Both the position numbers and the translations under genes were made by a program. This document shows, piece after piece, positions 1-12,580 of a stretch of DNA of 64,000 nt; within the stretch, counting starts at the first letter, position 1, and each line of letters opens with the position of its first letter. The notes below the pieces were generated by a model, which had not been told where the DNA came from, searched no databases, and saw nothing but the letters and a program-made list of their open reading frames with translations. The stretch is from Hofstenia miamia (lineage: Eukaryota > Xenacoelomorpha > Acoela). The stretch is from assembly GCA_004352715.1 (NCBI GenBank), contig SCFE01000041.1, positions 2,070,969 through 2,134,968 on the forward strand. The letters are read 5' to 3'.

Positions 1-1880
1 TTATTTGTTCTTTGCCTTTGAATGATTATCTGTTATTTTTACGTATGTGATAATAAAACAATTTCCTCCCTAACCTGTCTGAACGTTTACTCCCCTGCCT
101 GATTCAACAACCGAAATCAGTTACTTCGGGTACTTGACGTAGCTCGAATGCAAACTGCAGTTTGGATCAGTTTGAAACGATCTTTCGCGGCTTGAGACAT
201 ATATGACGCGAGCGTTTCACCTCAATGCTGTCTAACAGGTAAATTCCAACCAAATATACTCCTTTGTAGTGGTAATAGACTTAAATCCAAAGATTTGCAT
301 GAATTTTTTCATGATTCACAATTTTGTTCCAAACGTTTATCATCTCAATTTAGGTACAAAACGTTTCTATAAAACTGTCAAATTTATTGACAACGAATTA
401 TGGGGACACATTGCAATTACAAAATGATTTGTTTATGAATTGATTATTCAGTTACAGAGGGTTTATTCCCAAAAATATGGTTTTACTGCCAATAGTCAGT
501 TCCACCGAATATTACAACTTCATCCTCTTGAGATTTGGAATCATTCACCATCCATATTCCATTCATTACCGTGTACTACGCAATTGTTCTATTCTCGTGA
601 TCAAAAGAGTAGAAATAGTTGGTAAATCGACCGACGTTTCTAAAAAGTTGTACATTTCGAAAATTATCAATTTAGGTAATAAAAGCTGTTTTAGGTGTTT
701 AAGCTATTATATCAGCCCTGGCTATGACACTAATTGAATTAATGAATTAAATCACGCATGAATTCGTAGATATACATGTTTGATAAATAGTTTTATTTTA
801 AGTTTATAATAAATCAGTTATATTTTCTGAAATGAATAGGGTGCATGAAGTGGTATTACTGAGATCGCCCCCAAATTTATGTGCAAATTCCAAACGCATT
901 TGCATTGAATATTCACACTTGCAAGACACACTCGATATATCGAATATCTGAAAACACCACAGTATAGAGAATTGGCTCTTCTATCATTTTCATCTTAAAT
1001 TCTCCCTGCACCGTACCACCTTTGCGTAGTGTCAGAGGGTCCCACGCTTATGACGCGTCGACCATTGACTCTGCATACTGCGCACCTGAATTAAACATGA
1101 ATAGACTATTTACCTAAAACAAAAGAGATTTAGTTATTGCTGCAATGGGATGTAGGCTGTCCTGTTTTTCTGAACATTAGGTATGGAAAGTTTTTCAAAA
1201 AATGGATTCTTCAGTGAAAAAATAGTTAAGTTTTTCACGCACTTCAGTCACAAAAATAATTTTTGATGCATGCTTTGCCATAAAACGGGAGCACATTTCA
1301 CCATAGATGTGTTCATATTCAAAATTCTTAATAGTTTTAGAGAACAATATTTGACAATGTGAACAAAACTGAGTGTTGCCTTTCCAATGTAATAAAATTG
1401 CTTTATGGCGATCATTTTATAGCGATCTTTTTTAAAACGACCAAATTTGATGAGTGATCACTAGGGGTATTCCAAAATTTATTTTTTCGAGGTTTAGTGC
1501 GGAATAGTGGAGAAATGGTATAAAAATAATATCAATAATAAAATTTCGCGCGATTTATTAAGTTTTGTCACGCCCTTTCTTCATTTAAATAAGCAGTATA
1601 AAGCACGTCTGTTATTGTTATTGTAAATATAGAATTTAATTACTAAGTTGCTTTAATATACTTATTAGTTAGCTAAACAGGGAGGACGGCTGTTCCCACT
1701 TCCCTCTCACCCCCATCCACCCCTGATTATAACCCCATTTTCAAAAACTATCTAAGCTTTATATGAATATTGAAATATCAATGAATTTTAGTGGTTTTCA
1801 TAACGTAAAAACCCTTACTTTCAAGGTTTTCTGCTACCCATAAATGAAAAGAGTTTTAAAAATACTAGCATTAGCTGTCA

Positions 1881-1884
<4 letters not shown>
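1..1884. other. Non-coding flank, no gene recognised
   Basis: No reading frame here resembles a known protein, and the short ORFs around 440-737 are AT-rich and lack coding character. The stretch up to position 238 is richer in GC and ends CTAACAG followed by gtaaat, which would serve as a splice donor, so a 5' exon of a plus-strand gene is possible. No matching acceptor or long frame supports it. The rest is AT-rich DNA of unknown function. Confidence 0.5.
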
Positions 1885-1923
<39 letters not shown>

Positions 1924-1924
1924 T
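1885..1924. repeat. (AT)n microsatellite
   Basis: About 40 bp of alternating AT. A single N follows at 1945, probably an unresolved base next to the simple repeat. Confidence 0.9.
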
Positions 1925-3077
1925 GATTCAATTTTACATAAATTNGATTTAACCACAGCCCATTCAAATTTTCCAGGACTGCACTTGCTCTAAGAAATCA
2001 CGATATTACAAAATAGGTCTAACTGTTAAAAGGCCGTTAAATTAATTTAAAAAACTTTCTATAACCACAAATATTATTGGTTGATTTATGGCTTATGTGT
2101 ATGAAACTTATAATACCTTGAATTGAGATTATTGTTAAGAAATTTTTACTTTAATGGAGCATATTGCTTTCTATTCAATATCATGAGCTAAAATTACTGA
2201 AAAATTGATAAAATGATATAAAAATACTCGAAAACATCATATACGAAAGATACACATGGATTCCATTAATGATCTTCACTGGCTTCAACTGGTTGGGAGA
2301 ATTGGATACGAATAAATTTGCCAGTAAGACTTTGCAATTAGAAAAACGGTAGGCTTCAAAGTAAAGGCTGATTTTTTGTTGCAACAATTACCAGATATTT
2401 AGTCTTATGTTCAGCAAATTTGGTGATTTTTGCCAATACTTGGGTGTCTGTTTGGTTTTAAAATCAGATTTTGATACTTGCATCTATCTAGAGCTTTGTA
2501 ACGCACTAGTGTTTTATCCAAAAGCAAATGAATACTTAAAATGTCATTGGAGCTTAAAATGTGTTGGTATATTGTTGTTTTAGATAAAATCATGCAGCTC
2601 AGAAGGCTATTGAGCTCATGGAGGACGTGGCAAAGTCAGCATCAACGCAATAATACACTTTAAATAAACAGTATATTTGCTGCAATTTCACAAAATTACA
2701 TCTAAAAACTGGCATTTTTTGTTTATAAAATACGCCTGCATAGAATTACTATAAAACTCCAAAATTAAGAGAGCATGACGTTTTTTACGTTTAGTATTTT
2801 TCTTCGGTGTTCTTTAAGCATATTTTATAATTTCTTTACGTTTGGCACCCAAGCTTTCGCAAATTTACTAAAAACATGTTTTAGGAATAGCCTTAGGAGG
2901 CACTAGAAAAGAAACATTTTTTTGCATGAGTATTTTGGCATTTTGAACGTTGAATTTTAATGATGTTTTTTCATATTTACCAGTTTGACACATAAAGTGC
3001 ATGTATTGAATATTTCATGCAGCTATTAGCTATTCATCGAAGATAATTACTAAGTGAGTTATAAATTGTGATGGATG
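1925..3077. other. AT-rich non-coding DNA
   Basis: Nothing gene-like was seen on either strand. Short minus-strand ORFs near 2181-2593 have no recognisable similarity and no splice context. Confidence 0.4.
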
Positions 3078-3239
3078 CGGTCCGGTTAACCCGATCAGGT
3101 TAAAACCGGTTAAATCGATCCGGTCCGGTTAAATCAGGTTAAGCTACAGGAGCCGGTTAATCAGGTTAATCATTTTTGATTTTCAAAATATTTTGATTAC
3201 AATGATTGCGTTATTACAAAACAGTAGTAGTGGTGGGAN

Positions 3240-3272
<33 letters not shown>

Positions 3273-3445
3273 TTTTACAAATAATAAACCAATTTGATTT
3301 GGACACATAGGAATAAGAATATTTTTCTTTTTAATTTTAAAATGAATATTGACGTTTATAACCAAGCAAACACTAATTTTAGAGGTCAGATTAAAGCCTT
3401 TATAACCGATTAGGTTGAGAAGAAATCCGGTCCGTTTAATCCGGT
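3078..3445. repeat. Degenerate CCGGTTAA-motif repeat cluster
   Basis: The motif CCGGTTAA and variants (CAGGTTAA, GTCCGGTT, CCGTTTAATC) recur about ten times at 3078-3175 and again at 3400-3445. An AT-rich centre with an (AT)n run (3240-3271, one N at 3239) separates the two arms. The GC content contrasts sharply with the surroundings. It may be the two arms of one mobile or satellite-like element; no clear terminal inverted repeat was found. Confidence 0.6.
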
Positions 3446-3867
3446 TAAAGTGTATTGAAACCCACAGCACTAATACAAACTCTCATCCTTACTTGCAGTA
3501 AAACATACTATTTCTTATCAATTGTGTACTTCCTATGAATAATCTATACAGCGTATAATTGAAAATTCCACAATAGCAATGCATGTAAATTTAATCAAAT
3601 TCAGCTATGCAGATTGATGTGGTTAACTCACATGTTCTTCATTTAACTGCTGCCTTATTGGATTATAAGGGGATTTCATATTCGTTGTTGTTCAAGCATT
3701 AGAGCTACTGACATTTAGTTGTGTATTATACAAAAACACGTATTGAAATCTAACTTAATCACGGTTTAGTTTCATGATCAGAGAGTAAAAATAGTCTTAT
3801 TAATTCAAGAAGACTATCAATGATAGTCCATTGTTTATTGCTGGTACAATTTCTTTTTTTCGAGGCC

Positions 3868-3868
<1 letters not shown>

Positions 3869-3901
<33 letters not shown>

Positions 3902-4120
3902 NNNNNNNNNNNNNNNNNNNNNNNNNNNNNNNNNNNNNNNNNNNNNNNNNNNNNNNNNNNNNNNNNNNNNNNNNNNNNNNNNNNNNNNNNNNNNNNNNNN
4001 NNNNNNNNNNNNNNNNNNNNNNNNNNNNNNNNNNNNNNNNNNNNNNNNNNNNNNNNNNNNNNNNNNNNNNNNNNNNNNNNNNNNNNNNNNNNNNNNNNNN
4101 NNNNNNNNNNNNNNNNNNNN

Positions 4121-4150
<30 letters not shown>
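3869..4150. repeat. (TA)n microsatellite with assembly gap
   Basis: A TA dinucleotide run is interrupted by 219 Ns (3902-4120) and resumes on the far side. The ORFs that appear to cross it (Tyr-Ile repeats joined by unknown residues) are artefacts. Confidence 0.95.
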
Positions 4151-4153
<3 letters not shown>

Positions 4154-5081
4154 TAAATAAATGTTTCGCACAAAAAACAATAACCTTCATAACGATAAGT
4201 AAAAAAACCAAAAAACCTTTGAGAAAGCCTTTTATAGAAACAATATGGGAACTAAAGCAACTGTGTGTGCTTCAGGCGCGGTTTTACAAAAATTATCCAA
4301 ATATATTAAGTTGCTGGTCTTTATGTGAATCTTGTGATAAAAACAAATTTTCAGTGGTTTTCATAAAATATAACCAATTTTTTTCAAAAAAAAAATCTGC
4401 TTTCCCTTGAATAAAAAGCGTGTTAAAAAGACTAATTCTCAAGTGTATAAATATATTCCTTAATGTTTTTGTGGAGAACCTCATCGGCCATTGAACTTTT
4501 TGTAAAATTATGATGAGATTTTCTTTAATTTGCAAATAAGTAATAGGTTTATAATAAGTTTGTTTAAAATGTTCTAGGTTTGCACCTGATCTGCGTTAGT
4601 TCTTATGCTTTTTAAAATGATTTTATATAAATGTATATGTTGACGCTTTGTGACAGGAAACACTTGATTTGATCTACAAAGCGCCAAATTATTTATCGGC
4701 CCTTTGTCAATATAATTCTGTTACAATGTGCCAATTCATCAAAATTTTGCTATAATTCTCAGAATAATAAGTTTTTGAATTGGATCATGTATGTACGTCT
4801 TTGCTCTAAATGTTATTATATGGAAGGTTTAAAGTTGTATATTGTATTGTATCGTTATAAATTACTTGAACAGATTCCTTTAGTGATATGTTTTCGCAAC
4901 TTATGACACTAAACGGAATTCCGACATCAGTTTCTTTTACCATCTATTTCGTCAAATAGGGTCAGTGTCGGTAAATAAAACAATGTGCCTGGAGATATAT
5001 TCCTTTCGCCGAAAAGCCGATTATAAATTTGTTTACGGGATAAAAAATATGCTATAAAATTGTTTATTAACTTTTTTGCAG
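4151..5081. other. AT-rich non-coding DNA
   Basis: No coding signal was seen. The final bases (cttttttgcag, ending at 5081) form a good splice acceptor for the candidate exon that follows. Confidence 0.4.
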
Positions 5082-5140
5082 ATTTGTGAGGTGTGAACCC
5101 TGGCGGGATAATTTTTCGGCTGGCGATTATGGCTGAGAGA
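5082..5140 (+). CDS. Candidate first coding exon of an unidentified gene
   Basis: A polypyrimidine-plus-cag acceptor ends at 5081. The exon carries ATG at 5129 followed by GCT GAG AGA (Met-Ala-Glu-Arg), and gtgggt at 5141 can act as a donor in phase 0. The next exon (5314-5451) starts in phase 0, so the two join without a stop. The bases before the ATG would be 5' UTR. The donor is not a perfect consensus, so this exon is less certain than the next one. Confidence 0.4.
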
Positions 5141-5313
5141 GTGGGTATATTAAGTTGGATAATCGGAAATTGATGATTCGCCGCTCACAGCTATTAACGT
5201 CTTTTTTAATAAGTTTTTAATTTGATCACTGATTAGCGATAGTGGATACTTAATTGTGAAAGCTCTTGATCATTTTTGAACTTTCTCTCCTTTTCCACTT
5301 GTAATTTTGCCAG

Positions 5314-5451
5314 CGGCCATTTCCCATGCATGTGGAACTTTGTTGTCCCAACGCATCCAATCGGGCTGTATTGACACGCGTGTTAATCAGATGCCTATAC
5401 TCAATCAAATTAATGGCACCCACTTTTTCTCGCACTTCATTAACGCTGAAA
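5314..5451 (+). CDS. Candidate coding exon, possibly HORMA-fold protein N-terminus
   Basis: A strong acceptor (pyrimidine tract from 5281, then ttttgccag) precedes a 138-bp stop-free block that ends CTGAAA before the donor gtaagg. The 46 codons read RPFPMHVELCCP and onward, with a helix-like stretch VLTRVLIRCLYSIKL followed by MAPTF. Base composition is clearly higher in GC than the flanks. The helix followed by a Pro-rich turn is reminiscent of the N-terminal helix of HORMA proteins such as MAD2L1BP (p31comet) or REV7, but this is resemblance by eye only. It probably belongs with the exons at 10794-12246. The minus-strand ORF over the same bases is taken as a shadow because the plus-strand splice signals are better. 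Confidence 0.5.
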
Positions 5452-8400
5452 GTAAGGTGCGCTTTCTCCAACATTGAATCACGACATTTAAATTTCTATG
5501 GGAAATGGACATGGAGTTTGTGTATTGTCTACTTGATTTTAATAACAAAGCATTGAGTAAAGCCAAAAATTTAATGTCATGTGATTACGGATTTAGAGCC
5601 AACCATTTATATTTTTTGAAAGTGTTTGTCGAAATTTACTCGGTAACGTAAAAATAGACATCGTCGATATTTTTGATATCTACGATATGGTGAAAAGTTC
5701 GTTTTATGTAGTTTGTAACATAAATATTGTTAAGTGTACAAAGTGCGTCGGTAAGACCAATTTTATTTATAGTATGTACATACACATAAACTCAAATTTC
5801 ATTATTCCACTTTATGTTTGTACTTGATTTCATGTTGACGAATGTAAATCCTCATTTATGGTGATAGTTTCAAAATATTTTCTTGAAATTTTCTTGACAT
5901 ATAGGCGTTTTAAAATTCGAAAAAGAATTTCTTGCTTGTTTAGTTGTGTAGAGTACACTGAAATGGCTCCATAGTGCCGGCAATGGTTTTTCTTGGGAGA
6001 GATAGTCGTATTTGGTGAGAAACATAATTTTTTTCATTGATAAATTCAGAAGGTCTTTGTAAATGTTTTCACTAATTTTCGTTTACAACGGAGAATTTTA
6101 TTATCTTCAAAAATGTTGCTTTGCTTTCATCTCAGATTGTATTTTTTCTTATGCAACCAGAATAACTCTTATTGTGCAATGCATTTGGTCTTCCAATTTT
6201 CTAATGCATTTTAAAATTTTAAAAAGTGAAAATTCACCAGTTTCTTAGGTGATCTTTGCACACAGGCTTTAGTGTATTTTTAGAACCACTTTTCTAACTT
6301 TTTGCTCACACAAGTTTTATTGCAGCTGGAGTAAATCTTCTCGTCCAAATACTAGAATGAGGAAGTAGGTAGCTACATATTAGCAGATATTGGAAGCTAA
6401 GGTTTGTTATTTTTTCTAAAAACACTTAAAATGTAATGACGTAAAGCTTCTTTTTTATGAAACGGAACTATTGAAAATTTAAGAGTGTACAAACTTTTGA
6501 AAAAGATGTTTTTAATGCTTAAAAGTCACTTGAAAATAATTGGATACCGAATAGAGTTGTGTTCTCATCCACCATCTAATCCAAACAATTGCTGATCTCT
6601 ACTTTTAATATATGAGACAATTCATAAATCTGTTTAGCTTAAAAAATTAGTTTCATAATTTCAAATAATTCTTAGTCAATTCATTCATTTGTATTTCATA
6701 TGATGCAGGAGACCAATGTAAGTTTATATTTTCATTTATGGAGTTTTCACCCTGATTTTAAAGTTGCAGTATTTTGACTAGTGTGACCCAAGAAATGGTA
6801 GGGATTTAAATCTAGTGGTCCATGAAACACGTCGCATCCGTTGCTTGGCTTAAATGAAAATTCAAGTTTATTTATTCGTTTCCAACACGTGGTGTCAGTG
6901 TGGAATTCCCGCCAGAAACCATCAGAGTGTGAAATAACACATTTCAAAACATTCTACACTTTCATATTAATATGACAATGTTTGCTATGAAATATATGCC
7001 CGTGTTACCAGCAGGTTTCTCTGTGGATAGAATATTAGGTTTGCTTGCACAAACATACGCGCCTGACAGTAAATGATGCACATGTAATTGAAACTATCTG
7101 ACCATTAAGCAATCCACTCAATTGAGTTAAATCTGAATTAGATTTTGGAAGATCTAAAATTCAACTCAATCTTTTGTATTTAAATTATAATTTCATAACG
7201 ATGTGTTGATTAATTCCCAATTTTAATATTGCGAGATCTAGCTACGTTCTAAGCTTTCATCTTATCTTCATTTTCACATAATTTACAATAGCAGTTTAAG
7301 ATAGTTTTGAATATAAAAAAATTTTGAATATGTATCTTGGGATTCTCGCTGTGTTTAATTGACAATATTTTTTATTTAGAAAAGATTTTCAACTTCAAAA
7401 TGGAAGCAATTGCAATCAATTTTTTTGAAATATAACAATTTTATTATTTTTTGTAATCAGAAATTTAATTTTGGTAAAATTTTGTTTTCAATCAATAGTG
7501 AGGCATTAATTTGAAATAAATAATTTTCTTTGACTTTGTTCAATAGGTTTTTAAATTTTAATAACATTGGGTTGAGAGTAATAGAGCCTTATTAATGGAA
7601 GTGTTGAAATCCAAACTGAAACGAATTGAATTAACTCATTATTTCCCTGAACATTACGAAACTTTATCTGTTTTTACTTTATAGTTGTGAAAAGACATAT
7701 ATCTACGGTTTATAAAAACTCTCAAGTACTTTGTTAAATATTTTAGAGATTCAAGTTCTCTTTAAAAACATTTAACAGCTATTGTAATCACACCATTGTG
7801 TATCTGTAACATAAATGCCAAGCAAACACAAAGAAATTGTATTATTAAGGATTTTCGTTAAGACATTTCAGATTTGTAAAAAAGGTTGCAGCAAAAAAAC
7901 GTGAATTTTTTTAAAACAGGTTTTATTCATTTCTTATATTTTTGAGTTTTTTGAATGGATTTCTAACTCAAGAGACTTGTATCATATCAAATTGCAGTTT
8001 TATTTTGTGATAAAATTTCCTTTGAGTAATTTTTAACCGTTGTGGTTCATAAATAAACTTCGAAATTGCTTAAAGAAACATGTTTTATATTTTGAAAAGT
8101 TTAGCCACTTAAATGTTTTTGTTTTGTCACACGGGGAGTAAAAAAATTATAAATTTTTTGATTAAATTCAAAGTTTTTCTAGATTTTCTTAATATGCAGC
8201 TACGAGAAATTTAAAGCATTTTTGATTAGCAATGTGTAAATAATTATATTTATTCGAATGCACAACCCGTTCATCTCATATGTGACTTTATTTTTTCTAT
8301 GTCAAATAGTTTACAGACGTTGAATTAAATTTTTGAATTTTATGCATATTTCTTTTAGAATCATTGTTGCTATACATTATAAATATATAGCATTTATAAT

Positions 8401-9238
8401 TTCTTTTGAATTATATGACTTTGCCAACGAATGCAGATTGCATTGAATGTGTGTTTCTAATCGCCAACTCAATATTTGTTAGCACTCACTTGTCGATGGT
8501 GTTAAAATGAGATGTGTGATTTACTTGATGTGCGGTTAGTTCATATATTATTGAATGGGAGAGTGGAACATATATTAATTTGCGCACTGGGTGTTTCTTC
8601 AAGTGATGCAATTTACAATTTATTTTGATGTCTAACATTTTCCTTAAAGAATTTTCTTTTGTCGACCGTGTCCACTCAACACTCTGGCGGTGCTCTTCCC
8701 ATGCGCGTCGTTCCCGCCAAATCCCCCGGTTTTAATAAATTTTCGATTTACGCCAATATCGCGATCATTCAAGCCCGACAATAGCGCTCTCTTTGTCACC
8801 TGGTTTAATTCGCTAGCAAAAATTTAAACCTATTGTTTTCTCCTGCGTTGATTCGCAACCTCTCTCTACCGAATTTCTGAGTGAATATCGTTAATACTTG
8901 CACCTGGTCTTTGGTTGTTTTATTAAGTTTTCGCAATCCATGGTTATTTTAATCAATGCTTAGCCAATTCAAGCAATTATCTACTATTCAAGTTATTTTT
9001 AAACTTTGGGAAATTTGCAATACAATCTAAAAACTTTTGCTAGAACATTTGTCAATAAGTTAGATAAAAAGTTTTGGTTACTTTACTATGTATATCAACA
9101 GATAAATTCATGCATTTTTGCATTCAGTTATACAATCCATTGCAAAATAAGTTTCCAAGAATGTATTTTGGCGTGAAGCTTTTGTTAAGAACAAATACTA
9201 GATCATTCAAAGAAATGTAAAATCGTTTTTCTTAAATG
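5452..9238. other. Probable intron or intergenic AT-rich DNA
   Basis: No convincing exon was found. A GC-richer patch at about 8660-8830 has no open frame and could be regulatory or a repeat remnant. A minus-strand ORF at 6747-6947 has mixed composition but no recognised domain. If the exons at 5314 and 10794 belong to one gene, most of this is intron. Confidence 0.35.
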
Positions 9239-9903
9239 GTGCCAATTATGGTATGGCACCATTCCATTTTGTACCATATTATGGATGCCATAATGATATA
9301 GTAGAAAAAAATGTATGTCATTATAGATGGTAAACTTTAAAATAAGGCCATAATGGAAATTCATAAATATATTGTTACATATACAGATTTTTTATTTTTT
9401 TTCAAACATATTGTTAAATTTACTGTCATATATCTTATATTTATAACAATTGAATAGGTAAATATTTTAAATAATTGTTTAGTGCAAAAATCATTTAGAT
9501 AAGATAACAACTTTTGGGTGTTGCAAAAGTTTAGGAAGTAGCTTCCGCAGATCGTAAATAAATACTAAAGATGAAGTTCTTTCTCAATTGTAATAGTACA
9601 TTGCAAACAAATACTGACGATTAATTTTATTTCCTATTTTTAATGTTTGCGCCTAATAAAGCCTGTTTTATTCGAAAATATAAAATAGTTTTTTAATTTC
9701 AAAATTTGTTTCTGAGTATTTTAAAATTGTTCTGCGACCTATTGAATTGCGTGTGCCTTGTGATATCCGGAAAATTTCCTATTACACAAAATTGCAGCTT
9801 GCAATTTGCTCTTTATTTTTCTAAATATTATGGTCATAATGTATGGTCGAAATTTAAAATATGCTTAAAAAATTACCATATATGGCCATACCATAATCGG
9901 CAC
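9239..9903. mobile_element. MITE-like element with 19-bp terminal inverted repeats
   Basis: The left end GTGCCAATTATGGTATGGC (9239-9257) is matched in inverse by 9885-9903 with one mismatch. ATTATGG/CCATAAT motifs recur just inside both ends (9250-9350 and 9825-9895), as expected of subterminal repeats. There is no transposase ORF, so it would be non-autonomous. A target-site duplication could not be settled, and the superfamily is unknown. Confidence 0.6.
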
Positions 9904-10163
9904 ATCTGATTAGCAGCAAGAATGGCTTTCCTGATTTCCCAATAGCAGCTTTTTTTAGCTTTTTTCCTTTAATTTTGTGTTTGCTTTTTCATCCTAATTA
10001 ACTAATTAACTAACTCTGTTTCTGACCACATGAAAAAACACTTTGTTTGTAGGATAAATCAATTTCTATGGAAATCGGTTGTGTTAATGAATTGCCTCTT
10101 TTGAATTATATTTAGTGTTGCACGATATTTAGCAAAGAAAACTGAACTAACAGGGCATCGAAC

Positions 10164-10520
10164 CAATAAAACAGTGTCAAAAAAGTAGGCTTACAAATAT
10201 ATGCAAAAAATATTATTCTTTTGCTTTCCTACTATTCTAGACACCAATCATTCCTTAATCAATTTTCGTTTCACTAACATCTATATTTTTCTAGGTATTA
10301 TCGATTGTTGAAAGTAATCATGGAAACGCTCTCATTCTTAAGTTTTGTAGTCCATTTTAATATATTGAATTTCACATTAGTAAAAATTTTGAAATACATA
10401 AAGTATTTATCCAATGTTGAAATTGAATGCATGGTGTGGTCTTTGTCAATTTTTGAAATTCTTCCATAAAATATTCAACTTCTAATGTAAGCCTACTTAT
10501 TTTCTTACACTATTGTATTG
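10164..10520. mobile_element. Foldback/MITE-like element
   Basis: The left arm ends in GTAGGCTTACA (to 10195) and the right arm begins with its exact complement (from 10486). Outside this core the arms remain about 70 percent complementary for roughly 20 bp. The interior is AT-rich. A weak candidate exon (10295-10341; acceptor tttttctag, poor donor gttttg) lies inside and would join in phase to the exon at 10794. Both readings cannot easily be true. Confidence 0.45.
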
Positions 10521-10793
10521 GGTCAGCCTTCTGTAATTCTAGTTGTCCTTTTATTTAGATATACTTGTCTCGTATATTATATAGTTGCCATTTCTCATGT
10601 TTTTATTACATTTATTTGTAATCGTGTCTTATTTCGAAAAACCACCTGATGACCTATTGCGCATTGTTGCATTTGTGTGAATATATTTTCAATGTTTTTT
10701 GAAAAAGTGTATGCACATGACTGCACTTTACTCTTCAGTTCTTTTTTAATATTTATTATTTAAAAAATTTATTAAAACTACTGGAATTTCTAG

Positions 10794-10968
10794 GGGCTTT
10801 CTGTGGTCACCATCAAAACCTTTTCCAAAATATACGTTTGAAATGCAATGTATTCACCTCTCAAGTCAGTCACCTGGAAACCCCCCACTGAAAGATCTAG
10901 AAGGTTCACAGCGGTACTTGGCTTCAGTCTTGGTTTTCTGGTTTATGAGGGATATTTTCACTAGCACG
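10794..10968 (+). CDS. Internal exon, candidate HORMA-fold (MAD2L1BP/REV7-like) gene
   Basis: This exon has an acceptor aatttctag, 175 bp without a stop in one frame, and a consensus donor gtaagt after CACG. Its 58 complete codons include PFPKYTFEMQCIHLSS, then LKDLEGSQRYLASVL and VFWFMRDIF. The PxxKYxFEM pattern followed by an amphipathic helix recalls the core of HORMA-domain proteins (REV7 has PVEKFVFEI; p31comet has SPKEFYELDL). That link is an inference from memory, not a search. The exon starts needing one base to complete a codon and ends in phase 0, which matches the next exon. Confidence 0.6.
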
Positions 10969-11169
10969 GTAAGTCAATCTATGTATTTATAACCAGTTCA
11001 CTGTTCATGTTAATATCTTTTTGTACAAAGATTTTCAATAAATAATGATTAAGTAAAATTTAGGTCTTTTTTCATGATAACCTTGAATTTTGAAATTTGC
11101 TAAGATTGTGAGTTGAATTTATTTTCAAAATATGATTTAAAATTAAATAACATTTTTCTATGTATGTAG

Positions 11170-11300
11170 ATTTTTAACTGTGATACAGCAGTCGATGTGA
11201 GTAAAGTAGAAATTTGTAAACGTCCAAAGTTTGGAAATTATTTGTCGTGTATATTTAGCCAGAACGCGAATGTGGTTTATCGTTGGTTGGATAAGGCAAG
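11170..11300 (+). CDS. Internal exon of the same unidentified gene
   Basis: The acceptor tgtatgtag ends at 11169. It is followed by 131 stop-free bases ending GGCAAG before the donor gtattt. It begins in phase 0, as required by the upstream exon, and leaves two bases for the next codon. The protein includes VEICKRPKFGNYLSCIFSQN and VVYRWLDKA. Base composition and codon usage look coding against the AT-rich flanks. If the HORMA idea is right, this would be the seat-belt region. Confidence 0.6.
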
Positions 11301-12158
11301 GTATTTACCGTAATCCCTTCGAAAGCACTGCTTGTCTAACCAGCCCATATTTGCTACTGAATTAATGGTTTCCTTACTCAGTGCCTCTTATATCTATCAC
11401 ACCTGCTTCCTTAATTGTTTTTTTATTAACTATCGACCAAATTCATTTTCTAACAGCGAAACGCTAATTTTATCAATTACCGCGGTCTTTTTTGTGTAGT
11501 TCATGTCAACTGACTTTATCATATCAGCCATTGACATTTAGTAAAGTTAGCACGTTTCAGTTGTAGATTCACTTCTGCACGTTATTGCATATCTACATGT
11601 ACTAAGATCGTTGCTCATGAGTTAGATTTTGACAAATGTTGTAAACATTTTACAAAAATTAAAATAGTAGTAAATTCTAGTACTTCTAATGAAGATTGAT
11701 TTCCAGATAACTATTTTTTTGGTGAATTGCTCTATGAATTTCGTCGTTACCCACTGCAATGGTTATTCTACTTTAAATAACCCCTTTTAAATTTACTGCG
11801 TGCTTTGATTGATTTTTCCTAATCCATTCAGTGTTCTACCATTTTATCTGGCGTCACATAGTTATTTATTCGAAAATCTTTGTTGCGTCGCTTTCGAGAT
11901 TATTTCCCAGTGAAGCAATCTGAATATTGCCAAAAATAACAGAATAATCTATTTATGGAAAATATGATCCAGGTACGAGTAAAATTATTGAAATACAATA
12001 ATATATTTCAATTTATTGTTTTTTGAACATGTGTTGTCCTAAATCGTATTATCAACTAACAATGGAATACGCCAATTCTTAAATTATATCTCGACTTTCT
12101 CTACATTTGGCTTTATCGTTTAAATACCTTTTCAATTTTATTCAAATTCTCCGAATAG

Positions 12159-12246
12159 AATGCAGGGTTTTCCTAGAAATCCCGTCCACCACAATCTTAA
12201 TGAGACAAATTTGAAGTATATTAGAGTTCACCGGTTAATCATTTAG
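12159..12246 (+). CDS. Candidate terminal exon of the same gene
   Basis: After the acceptor gaatag (ending 12158), one base completes the split Arg codon of the previous exon. An in-frame stretch MQGFPRNPVHHNLNETN continues to TAG at 12244-12246. The phase agrees exactly. The joined C-terminus reads YRWLDKAR then MQGF; p31comet ends with a comparable Trp...Gly-Phe segment, a weak similarity. The short length makes a chance fit possible. Confidence 0.4.
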
Positions 12247-12531
12247 TATGTAAATATATTTTAGGGACAATTGTCGTGAAATATAAAGTTTTTTGTTTGT
12301 TCTACAAGGTTTTCGTGAGAGTTCACGAAATGTTTCTTTAAATGTTTGTATTTTGAATCTGCTCGAATGCAGATTTGCAAATTTTGTAGTCTCACGAATG
12401 CAATCTTATTTGCGATTTTAAAGGAAGTTGGACATTCCTATTTGGAAAAATTCCCGTTTGTACAGCTTTTATTGATGCTATTTGCTCTATTTGTAATTGT
12501 CTTAAGAATCTCATAAGATAATAAATCTTCG

Positions 12532-12580
<49 letters not shown>

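Noticed and set aside
440-737. Two small plus-strand ORFs
   Set aside because: No ATG at the start, no domain, AT-driven composition and overlapping frames.
3800-4211. Overlapping ORFs of repeated Tyr-Ile on both strands
   Set aside because: They are translations of the (TA)n microsatellite and the N gap.
6704-6730. Nine-base microexon GAGACCAAT between perfect acceptor and donor
   Set aside because: Such short matches occur by chance in introns, and nothing else supports it.
7583-7675. Open stretch MEVLKSKLKRIELTHYF as a middle exon of the gene at 5-12 kb
   Set aside because: Neither end gives a phase compatible with the neighbouring exons, and no usable donor follows.
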